Positions 1 through 10,900 of a stretch of 64,000 nt of DNA are shown here, one piece after another. The notes below the pieces were generated by a model. It saw only the letters and a list, made by a program, of their open reading frames with translations, had not been told where the DNA came from and made no database searches. Source of the DNA: Paragonimus westermani (lineage: Eukaryota > Platyhelminthes > Trematoda > Plagiorchiida > Troglotrematidae); assembly GCA_008508345.1 (NCBI GenBank), contig QNGE01000882.1, positions 16,446-80,445 of the forward strand, written 5' to 3'. Within the stretch, counting starts at the first letter, position 1. Every line of letters starts with the position of its first letter. The position numbers and the translations under genes are program-made.

Positions 1-235
1 TCCGGGTTTGGATTTAATTATTCGATTATGTTTATTTTGAGATTACTAGTGTTAGGTTAACATGCTATTCTCACAAGCACAAGGGTCATAGTACAAACTG
101 CAATACAGACAAGGTTATACACCGCTGATGATCACTACTAAGAACTAAACTTGAGTCTAGTGCTCCTTTTCAAAACGGAAAGCTTATCTGAATGCCAGGA
201 CTACGACCGAGTGTGGGTGGTGTTTAGTTTTGAAA
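1..235 (+). mobile_element. tRNA-headed hammerhead SINE, degraded copy (family H)
   Basis: A tRNA-like head starts near 46 and its second half (about 85-112) aligns with the tRNA-derived head of other family copies. The middle (about 117-164) is a decayed hammerhead: the CTGATGA box is at 125-131, but the GAAA box has become TAAA (146-149), and stem II pairs poorly. The 3' tail ends in the family signature GTGTGGGTGGTGTTTAG (211-227). Cleavage is not expected from this copy. The first 45 bases show nothing else. The family assignment is by eye against the copies at 20811, 29220 and 61319. Confidence 0.6.
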
Positions 236-3200
236 TAATCTAAGTCTCCGAACTTTCACTAGTCACTCAGTGTTTGAATGAAAATGGATATGAAAGAAGC
301 AACCCGAGTGAATGGTTAGCGATATGACGTGACCTGAACCCACTAGTTTTCTTTTTCTGTGGACAACTGAAATTCACTGTCAATCAAGACAGATACGATA
401 TAGTGGCCTAGTGTCCACGAAGACCAAGTCGACAGATGTGTTATTCAGAATACAATCCAGCTGTTCAGCAAGAATAACCTGCCGAAAACAGAACTTTGGT
501 CACGGTTCAATCTTCTGTTACAATTAATTCAGGAATAAATTCCACAGATTAACTTAACTTAAATGATTAATTTTGTGTGGTTCAGTGTCAGAAGGAAGAG
601 GTTTTCCATATCACCGACTGATCGTCAAGTTGTGGATATAACTGGTCACAGTGGGCTACAACGTCAACTATGCCGTTACTTTTAGCAAGTGGAATCAGCG
701 TGCCAATGGGCGCACCCGGTTTAGTCACCTGCCTTTGATGAGTAGTTACAGTGTTCATAAACGATTCGCCAATCCTACTCAGTCGGCTATGGTTCATGTT
801 ATTCACTGCAAACGGGATCCTTTGGTTTCCAGTTCCCCACTGGCTCAGTTCATTTTCCCAACCAGATTTTGTGAAGTCATTTGAGCTTTCATGATCCGGA
901 GTGCATCCACAGAAGAGTAAAGATCAACGAAAACAAACAGTTGATTGTGGTTAACTGAGCTTCACAGCAAGCAAGTGTGTCGTCGAAACTATGGGCAAGC
1001 ACTGACTGAAATTTTACACAGTCAAAGAGTGAACTAACTGTTCTGCCTTTTAAGTGAAGCCCACTTTTTCAGTCACTTCAGCTAATGGAAAACACTATGC
1101 AACAGATGCTGGTTGAACGATTCAGCTTCATTGTTACTTGTTAAAATGAAACGAAGTTGGAAAACTCTAATTATTGACCGCCTGCCTTACAAGGGCCGCC
1201 TAATGCTGACCAAGCATGCCTAATCATGAGCGGGTCTACCGTGTACACACTGATCTTTTTCATGCCATTAGTTTGTGTGCGAACTACTGAACACATTTAT
1301 AAATCCTCGCTAACCAACATTAAAAACCGATAAGCCTTCTTGTGAAGCTTACTTATGGACGCACAACATGGACAGGTTGGCCGGTGTTTATGTTTACAGT
1401 GTTATCCAGTTACGAACTTCCTTATTGGTGGGCCAAATAACAATTTTTGTGGTGATTGCTTTGCACATTCGATAAACCCGGAAAGAAACGAATTTCTAAA
1501 AATTCTGTATAATTTGACCACATTGTTACCATATCTTCTTGGGATCACTGATTGCACATGAGGTTCACGTGCCCTACGTGCAAGCAATGTTTAATTGTGT
1601 TCATGTTGCACCATCCCCGGTGCGCACACACAGACGGAGGTGGCCCATATTTTGTGGTTTTATGGGTTAGAGTGACAATCATCGATCATTTTCCGTCAGA
1701 TCACTGTCTCTTTCTAACCATAGGATACACGGACTATTCGACTGAAATGGAAGGAAATCATTCATCAGAATGGTAATGGCATAAGCGTTTTTAAAACTGC
1801 CAATAGAGGTACGATGTATAAACACTGTGGTGGAAATAATGTGATTTATTGATCAATGCAGTCCAATTCACGGAAGCAGGTTCGCAAATGTCTGTTTCCG
1901 AGGAATCGATTAACACGTCTATCTATTACAAAGAGAGGGGTACCACCGAGTTGCTTAAAACGACGGAACCGTGGGCAATTGTCTCATTTCTGGCAGCAGG
2001 ATGATTGGGACGACCTGGCAGTGCTAGCTCAGTGTGAATGGTGTGCCTGTTAGAGAGTAGGCACGTAGGGCGTCAGGGTGGATACGAACTCGGAATAAAC
2101 AATTGAGACAGTTCGGTACAAGAGTATGAAATAGAGTCCCCGTCACGTCAGCGGTTACGATGTCTTGGCGCTTCACTGACCCTGGATTCTCTGTGGTTAT
2201 TTCGGAATGACTGACTACGATTCCTGCTGTGATTCGCGACGGGCGGATTTTCCATAGTGGTGTTTATTAGTGGCTTTCTGACCACATTCTCCAGTCATGA
2301 AAGGTGATCACTCCTTGACCGTTTGTCGAGCCGATTTTCCGTTAATCCAGCGAGCTCCACTACACAGGAACACCAGAAAGAATTACTAGTCACATTAATG
2401 TAGAAATATCTTGGTTTTCACTTTAAGGTATAACCCACACGTAATGGTGGATCGGGAGCGGAGTTTTCGGCAGCAGATATTCCGTACAGTTCATTAAACA
2501 GTCTATAGTTTGAAAATACCATCGCTTACTCGCCTTCAAAAAACAGTCTGTCGAATAGTATATTCTTCTCAGTTTTAGATTTTAGAGCCCTGGTGTTCAC
2601 ACTTAAGCTTTCTAGATACTAGCTTACCCTACAGCAGAAACGATGTGAGCCATCTTCTTTTCGACGATAACATTCGAGCTCGATCATTTGCTCTGTTCTT
2701 GAGGCCGGAGGCAGAAATGCTGTTTTGCCTCAAAGATGCAAAAACAGATCGGGGTGTTGTCCCTTTATGGTCACTTTCGCCTACACAGTATCAGTTTCAT
2801 AGACAACTTGCTTTTCTGATCAAATAAACATCCAGGAAGTGAGATAAGGTAGAAATTTCTACATTTCATGTGATATATGTGGAATGTTGACCTAATTTAA
2901 ACAGTGTCAACTTCCTTCAAGCTATTTGCTGTTATGAGTATGTGGTTCACACAGCCGTGGTAAAAGCCTGTTCCTGAATTCAGTCACTTTATCGGCTAGT
3001 AAAAATGACCTGTAAATGAGCCCACAGCCACTTCGATTTATTTGTCAAAATTGAAGATAAGTCATATATAAGTGGTAGGTTTAACGTGCATCAGCACATC
3101 ACTTCAGTCATGAACATAATCGACTTCCGTAGGTTAATCGCAAACATTTCAGTATAACTACATAAGTTGCCGATAGTTTCTATCAGAGAACACTGAGCAA

Positions 3201-3516
3201 GAATGTACTGAAATCATTCAAGCAATCTAAAGTAGTATAAAATTTTAATATTTCGCAATCTCCACAACCCCTAGTGCCGCCAAAGTCATGTAGACCTCAG
3301 GGGTAGCACGCAGTTTACAAGGTCTCAACGAAACGTTGTTCAATGCAAGTGTCCAGTGTTAGCTATCCAGAACCCAGATTTCGTCGTTGAAATGGAAGAG
3401 GGTATAGTGTGATATCCAGTTTTTGTCCGCGTACACTATTCCTGAACAGTTATCTGACTGAATAACTGAGGTCTTTACCCTCAGTCATCTAATTTAGAAC
3501 CTCGATAGGTTTTTGC
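236..3516. other. No recognisable gene
   Basis: Stops are frequent in all six frames. The stretch 588-884 is open on both strands (77 codons plus, 72 codons minus), but neither product is recognised and no splice-site pair frames it. A weak tRNA-like B-box resemblance lies near 2070-2090. Nothing else could be supported. Confidence 0.5.
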
Positions 3517-3630
3517 TAAATGGATTGGGAATAACACAACGAACAAGCTGCAATACTCTATGTTTCACTTACTTTGGCTGGCCTTCTTCAGGAGTGTTGT
3601 CGTAACGTTGTGTTATCCCCAATCCGTTTA
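3517..3630. repeat. Short hairpin element with 25-bp terminal inverted repeats
   Basis: Bases 3517-3541 (TAAATGGATTGGGAATAACA and on) pair with 3606-3630 with only two mismatches; about 64 bases separate the arms. The size and symmetry fit a small non-autonomous foldback element or the end of a retroelement repeat. I see no clear target-site duplication (TTTGC on the left, TCAAT on the right). There is no coding potential. Confidence 0.6.
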
Positions 3631-6588
3631 TCAATAACATATTAAACACGACGCCCAAACGGCTTGACTTCGCGCGTACTGGATTTGGTGTGGATATCTT
3701 ACAGCTCGATAGGTTTCTTTGTTAATTTGACCTATGTGCATCGTATAAAAGTTTGTACTTGTAACTACCTTTGAGTTAATTGGACACAGCTTCGGCACAA
3801 ATTATGAAACTGAATTAAATTCGATAATCCATCAACAGTATCAATCGGGCATCAAAGTGTGCATTCTCGTGATAGAATTCAGGGGCTAAAAGTCATTCAC
3901 GTGACTTCAGAATGATGTAGAAGTTGGTTTTTCTTTGAGGATCTTGTTTAAACAACTTTTTGAGTGTAATTTTCAACTCTAATTAGCCACAGGTGTATAA
4001 CCCTAGAGTTGACGTTAGTTAGCTCATTCACATCATCCGTATCGAATCGTTCGACAAGCTACTGTTTAGTCATCAAAATACTCCAATACGTCCGTGTTTT
4101 GATAACTGAGTTATGTTTGCTTCTCAAAAACCGTGTGTTGATTATCAAAATTGCTGCAAATTACTGCTCAACACGATCAGCTTGGGCTGTTTCGGTCACT
4201 CCAACGAATAATTTGGCATATACAGTGTTGTTGGCTGGCTTCGTTGTGTGACAATATGACCCATCAGTACAACTAGTGTCAAACCAATTGGCGAACCCTT
4301 TTGCAACATCCTCTCTGCACAGTCTAGTCGACCCCAGCCACTGCACAACCTTGAGAAGATTACGCGATAGAGTGAATGAAACTAGCCAATGAACCACTTA
4401 GTCAATAGAACGTTTCACTATCACGTGATCGAAAACAGCGTGCAACATACTGGATCATCTCGCGAGCAATCAGCTAGTCATGAGACGTGATGACTGGGCC
4501 GTAAATTCGGAGGCACGCCGACTAAGCAGTGTGTGTGCATTGCGCACATGTGTACACTGCGTAACATGCACGTGAGATCATACAGGTTTTCTCAACATTC
4601 GCGTCTCTCCTGAGCCCAGCCAGTCTGTTGTTAGGGCTAAAGCAGTAGCACCCGATAAATACGAAGGAAAGGTTAAAATTTCTGCAACAAAGTAAGAACC
4701 CACCTTAGAGGTTTGTCCTTCGGAAGCGAGTGTTACGAAAAGGACTTTTCTTCCTTTGTGAACACATTTGTCCAACACTCTAGTAGGTTGTAGACTAGAC
4801 AGTCGTGCACAGTTTGAAACAGACAACATTATTCTCATGTTATCCCAGCATTTGATTTATCCGGTTGAACATATATCTCGGTATCTGTGTATGCACTCTG
4901 GATAGTGTGCTTCACAGTATTCCATTCAGATTTATCGTCAGACCACAAGCTGATCAATTCAGCAAGCTATCCATCAGGCAGAGGCATTGTTTCGATAAAG
5001 TTGCACCCATTTATGTAGCATTAGCTTGATGGAGTACGACCGTCGATTACAGAAGTGACAAAGCAATTGATAACTAAAGCTTCCTAAACACGCTCGCATG
5101 ATTTTTAAATATCCACTTCTTTCGATCCAGTTCATCAACAAAGTAGAAACCTATCGTCGAATTTCGCAATTTCGTTCACTCTCTTCAGTCCTTAACGTAA
5201 AACACAACACATGGGACAGGCAGATAACTACAACAATACAGGCACTTAATGTCTGGGTTTACATCGAAGCAATGCTGTCAGTTTCAGAATAGGCAGGTTG
5301 TGTTTTGAGCAACAGTGCTCAGGAAAACACCAGCCACTTGGGATTCCGTTCGGTGGTGTCAGCAACGTGATCTGTTTCCATGACGTTACCTACAATGAAC
5401 AAGGCAAGATTTCGGTTAGCTCCTTCTATTTCCATTGTCTGTTGCGTCATTACGGCCCCCCCCGCTCGGGCATGTGTTCAGTTACTCTTCGTCATCGGCA
5501 GCGATGCGTTCTGCCGATATAAATGTCACTGCAACTGCAAGTCAACTGACAGATTTTGTGAGGGACAGAACAGTCTGCTAGATCACGATTATGGTCATAC
5601 TGAGCAAACACAGCTTTTTAGGAGTAGCAACCGCAAATCACTTACAAGTATAGTTGCTTTTGATAGATAATTTCATATACACCTGCTGCTTACAAAACCT
5701 AACAGCCCCCATCAGTCTCTTTTGGTTGATAATGTCAAAAAACTTCTCGGGACACCCACTAATGAACAACATAGTCTTTAAGTTCTCCTCGTTCTTTTGT
5801 GAACAATTCTGGACGCAGACCTGTCAAGCCGTGTGAAACAATGTTCGCATCAGGCATTGTTTGTAAGCAACCGACGAAAAAAGATAAACTCGAAATACTA
5901 ACCGCTCAAAGTGGCCTTGCAATACATTGAGCATTGTAACAAACCATCCCGACATATATTCAGTAAAATGGTTAGAAAAAAACAGTTGTTTGTTTTCCCT
6001 TCATGAGAAACTAAAAGATTGGTATAAACAGAATGCGAACCGTGCAAAAGTGTAACAAAACATATATGAGCTTACGGGTTGAGGTTTTGTTCGCTATACA
6101 GTACAGTTAAATCACTCAGGCATAAGGTCGTAAATGCGTCCCTAATTACTATTGTTTGTTCATCATCAGCTTTCATTTAATATCACAGTCTCTTCGTTCT
6201 ACAATCACACCAGTACTGTTCCTTTGGTTGATGCTCTCAAATATTTTAAATTCAATCTCCAATAATTATTAATAATCACGAAGATGTGCATGGGACGCAA
6301 GATTTCGTTCACTTTAAACCTAACTGAATCCAAACTAAAACAAGTTGACAAGCATGTTATCGAGAAATTCGCTGTCAGGTCATTACATTTCCAATGAGCA
6401 AACAAAAGGTTTGGTGTAACACCTATCTCTAATTAAACGTGTGAAGCGATCAACTCCATACTCTGCTTTTTGAAGTCTGTCATGGCTAATTCAGTGAGGA
6501 TGGAATATGCTCGTGAGTAGGTGGATGGTGAGCCAAAGGCATTCAAGAGCTTCAGTGAACTTTCCGTGAAAAAATAAAACGGTATTGA
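3631..6588. other. No recognisable gene
   Basis: Only short frames, up to 96 codons, are open, and they have no recognisable domains. The 5380-5670 plus frame is cysteine-containing but low in similarity to anything I know and has no convincing splice sites. No tandem repeat was noticed. Confidence 0.45.
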
Positions 6589-7077
6589 ATGACGCTCGTT
6601 TTAGTCATAGCCGTTTTAACGCTGGGATATGCTTGGACGCTATCGGGATGCTCTATAGATGATCGGAAAATACTGACTAACGTTCACGTTGTGGCCACTG
6701 TTCGCCAGATGCCCCACAACAACTCCAGTTGTTTAGTTTCTGACTGTGCTTCAAAATCCTGCTGGTTGTTGTTACCTTGTTCATTTATCAAACCGCCTCA
6801 TTTTGCGTCTAACACAATTCGCTGCACAGCAACAATAGGGCTACACTGCGGTGTACCGCTTATCGTGATGAGGACGAATGATAACGCTATAGTACTAATG
6901 AGCACTCAGGTGGAGGAGAGCGCTTATGTACAGAAGCGAACGGCGAACGTGTTAGAAGGGACATTAGGGTGCAAACCAGCAAGAACTGGTACTGGTAGCC
7001 CTGGTTTCTCAAGGTTACTGTTATGTGCAAATGATTATTCGTATGCGAGGTGGTTTCTCGGTATGTACCCTCTGTAA
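6589..7077 (+). pseudogene. HtrA/Deg-like serine protease relic (tentative)
   Basis: The 162-codon plus frame contains GCSIDDRKILTNVHVVA at residues 20-36. This resembles the segment around the catalytic histidine of Deg/HtrA-type serine proteases, whose usual form is G(S)GF.I.GR+ILTNAHVVA. Downstream, in a different frame near 7040-7065, the translation reads CEVVSRYVPS, which resembles the conserved G-V-V-S-R-(I/V) strand of the same family. The histidine motif and this strand are therefore in different frames, and no GNSGG active-serine motif was found. If the resemblance is real, this is a decayed copy with frameshifts. Known family facts: the enzymes are trypsin-fold proteases with a His-Asp-Ser triad. 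The alternative is chance similarity of a roughly 17-residue stretch. No intron sites were confirmed. Confidence 0.33.
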
Positions 7078-7821
7078 TAAGTTTATGATGAAACAGTTTT
7101 TGTCACTCATGTTCTTGGCTAATATCACTGTTCAGATAAGATAAGAAAAGAAGTAACTTTATCAACTGTTTGTATGGCCATCTATCTACCTCAACTTACC
7201 GATGTGGCTGAATAGGCTTAAAATGCTGTTGCATGTATTTCTCCGGACAGCATCTACGCATTACCTGTGAACACTTTTTCTGCTACTGACTTGATTCGAC
7301 CTTCCTGCGTTTCATGTTTACGCATCAAAACAAGGCGATCACATGGGTGAACTCAAAATTACCTCATGGACAATTTTGTACATATTTTGATCATCTCGGC
7401 AGTTTGAACAACTTTCAAGCTACTCCCAGTGAGCTAACAGGTTGTGACGTCACTCGTTTGAATACTAAAGTCATTCATTTTATGAACTGATGCTGTTGAA
7501 TCACCTGTCAACACACTGGAATTCTTTTATTTGGGAAAATCCACAGACTTCAGAGTATGTCCCGAAGTGAATATGCAAATGATGTCGGCAACGGTGTTTA
7601 AAAAACAAAGTTAGCCAGCAATGAATGTGCAAGATAAAAACTGCGTTTGGTTTAACAGTGCTACTGTATTCCATTTGTGTAGTTAAGGACAAACTGGCTT
7701 GAGGGAATCGTGAAATGCCTCAGTATAAGCCACATGGGCAACTAGATATATGAGAAGATAAGATCTGTTAGTTGGGAAATGTTCGTGTTACCGATGAGTA
7801 GCAAAGGATCTCAGTCTATAT
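7078..7821. other. No recognisable gene
   Basis: Non-coding by stop density. The longest frame is 63 codons on the minus strand (7501-7692) and is not recognised. Confidence 0.5.
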
Positions 7822-7980
7822 GGGTTGATCATCATCCACAACTGTTCGTAGCGGTCATACTCCCGAAGACATTCCGGTCAGCCTCTTTCGAAAAGAAGAG
7901 CTGGACTGGAGCATCACGCGGGATTAGAACTCTGAATACGCTTTCTTGAGGCAACCGTGTTAACCACCGCGCCATTCAAA
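7822..7980 (-). mobile_element. Family H SINE, hammerhead region deleted
   Basis: Read on the minus strand, 7980 to about 7905 is a tRNA-like head with an A-box-like GCGCGGTGGTTAACACGG and a B-box-like AGTTCTAATCC. It is followed directly by the family tail (CTTCTTTTCGAAAGAGGCTG and on) ending near 7822. The bases that should hold the hammerhead core between head and tail are missing. This copy shows best that the family head is derived from a tRNA and so probably carried an internal RNA polymerase III promoter. Confidence 0.65.
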
Positions 7981-10900
7981 CGTTCAGTCACCTTTGTTTT
8001 CGTGCAACGCTCAGATTACCCGATCGTCTCAAAAGGAGAGAAGGTAACTGTTTTGGTAACTCCCAGGTTGAAATAACAGACATCATCAGCTTTTTGAAAG
8101 GCATTTTCAGTAGTGGTGATTTTCAAGAATTTTTCGTACATCGTCCTCATTTCTACTTCTCTGTCGCTACTGATTAGATCAGCCCAGGTTGTCCTATTAG
8201 TTAATACTGTTCCTATCATCGGTTTGTATTCCGGAAAAACTGCTTAGCTAACCAATATGTTTAACACCAACAAGAAGAGCGTCTGAAACTTATAAAGAGA
8301 AGCTGGCTTCTGTTGCCGTCGTCCAAGATCGTTGTCACAGACCTGGCTCACAAAACTTTAGGTTGGCTTTTGTTTGGCCACACTGTCATCACTTGACACA
8401 CGGTACTCAGGCGGTTCACAAAAGTACTTCACTCAAGATGAGTTATGAGGTTGGAAGTACGGATCAAAACCGATTTTATAGCGCATTATATTGGATATCT
8501 GGACACCAGAAACAAACCTTCACCACTATAAACTGTGTTCGTGGGGGCCTTTCAAGTAAGATTAACAATCATCCACAACAACTTATATAATTTCTTAGTA
8601 ATTGGGATATATTTCTCAATATAATTTTTCTCTTTGATCCTACTACTCTTGGAACCCTTGAAAACCTACTTCTAATCCCAGAGGCCCCAAGAGTCGTCCA
8701 GTAAGTGGGCAACCCGTGCCCTATAGCTTCAAAAAGGGTTCACTAAATTAGTCAGCTAGTAGCACTGATCTCACAGTGTTGGGTGTAACTGGCTCCTGTG
8801 GTATCCGTCAGCTCTGTGTGGAAATCACAGAAAATATTCGATCTTGAAATAAGATACCAGGTCGTTTTCTGGTGACCGTAAAGCGAACCACGAATGTTCT
8901 CTGGAGTAAATGTCACCTATCGATCTAATGATGTTTATGCGGAACTGGGCGCTAACATTGCCTAGCCTTCTACATGTCGGTAGGCTGGGAGAGATGAGCT
9001 ACGGCCAGATGACTGCTGAGTACGATATTCTGGGTGTCTGCTAGATGTCCTTATACGTTTGCTAGGAACTGACCACCGCCGATCACGTGGACGATGCGTC
9101 ACTAATAAATACTATGAGAAAAAAGTACCGTCATAAGTGCATTTATCACCATCACTTCTTCAATTACAACGCGTCCGATTTTGTTGCTAGCTGTACTCAC
9201 TAAAGAACAAGTTGAAACAACAGCTTAGACGTATACCTCTTCGATCATTCCCTACGTGGATGTGATTTTGAAATGGCGGCATTGACCACAATTGATCCAG
9301 CCATACATTGTTCACTGCCAATTTGCTAAGACCAGTATGAATGAAGGCGAAAGTCGGCACCCGTTCGGTCACTGGCAATGTTTACGATACCATGGTTGTC
9401 GAGATGGCATGAGATTCGGCTATTATCGTGACCAACTGGAGGTTCGAACCTCGTTTAGGCTGGTTGTGCCTGATGATTACAGACGAGAGAAAAAACCGTT
9501 AACTGTGAAGTGACTGGTCTAAAATAAGTGTAGCATCGAAAGTTGAAAAGCTTTGTTGATTCACAAACAAAGACACTGGTAGTTTTTCCTTGTAATTACA
9601 CGTATGTCGCTTGACTGTTGGTTGAAGCTCACAGTGCAACTTACTTCATTTAATCCTACTTGTTGGAATTAGTACTGGATAATGTGCCCGTCATCGAATT
9701 AAATTAACGGGGTATCAATAATAGAACGTCATTACCTATTGAACGTGCAGTAGATTTTTTTGACACGTGTGATGAACCTACATCTGTCCACGATCACAGT
9801 CTCTTAAACCGAAGAGTGCTACTCTACGAACGCACGGCGTTACTCTAGCACCGTAAATAAAGTGATCGCAAACACTTGTTGATAATCACATATTTGTGGG
9901 ACACAGGAATGTTCACATACTCAAACTACTCGATTTAAAAGGAGTTGATATGGATTAGTGCTAGCAGTTTTATATTTCAGAAAACATTCTGCATTCACAC
10001 GTTCACCTGGTTGGTGGGCAGGTGATGATATCACATTCACTGTTCGACTCATACTATGATACAGATTCATTAAGTCTGTTGCCAAAGTGTGTGACAACTC
10101 CTCTTTGAAGATGATAACAAATTATTTGCGGATACGGTGAACTGTTCTAAATGGAGGTTTCACAGCGAAAATGAGTATGGGTTACAGTAAATTTTGTTTC
10201 CGAAGTGCCAGTACAGTACAGTTTTCGACGACCGTATATCACAATATGGTGTTTTTGTCCCACAGGAAATACTCCTCTGCATCGTCACGAACCGGATATT
10301 TGAAGACTCTATGAGTTTGCAGCAAATACACCGTTGAAGTTTGCGCAGCGAATTACACACGAACAACCAGAACATCACTAAATGCATCTGAAAAGAACTC
10401 ATTCGTTCTCTTCCATCAGACAGTGAGTTTCCTAATATCTTGTTCGTCTGTTTCAATACTCATTTCAAGACAGAGAAGAAATACAAGGTGGGCACGACGC
10501 AATCTCAGGGGGACTATGAAGGCTAAGCACCAAAGCCTTCTTGTGTGTTCAGAAACTGGTTGCTCAATCAGAAGTATCGCATTAACAACTCTTATTTCTA
10601 AATGCTACTTCTGATGCCTATGACAGTCTCTATATTTTTGTATAGGCATCGAATTATCGATGGGCTCTAAATGCTCACTATGTATACTATGTGGATCCTA
10701 CGTTTGTCACACACGCAAGCAAACAAAGTGTTCGCATATCGCAATATATTTTTTTAGTCTCTTACCTGACGACAAAGTGATGGGTAGTCAGGGACTAGTA
10801 TTAATGTATGCTAAGCATACATAACGTTTGCTCGCGACTTTTACGTTCATTTGGGCATTAAAGTCATATTTTCGGAAGAAACATCACATTCGAGTTTTCA

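Noticed and set aside
588..884. Overlapping 72- and 77-codon frames as a gene
   Set aside because: Both strands are open with neither product recognisable and no splice or promoter support.
2020..2100. tRNA-like SINE head (TAGCTCAG.., GGTGGATACGAACTC)
   Set aside because: A and B boxes are only approximate and no second copy supports it.
9400..9490. tRNA-like sequence with B box GGTTCGAACCTC
   Set aside because: No matching A box, cloverleaf or repeat tail found.
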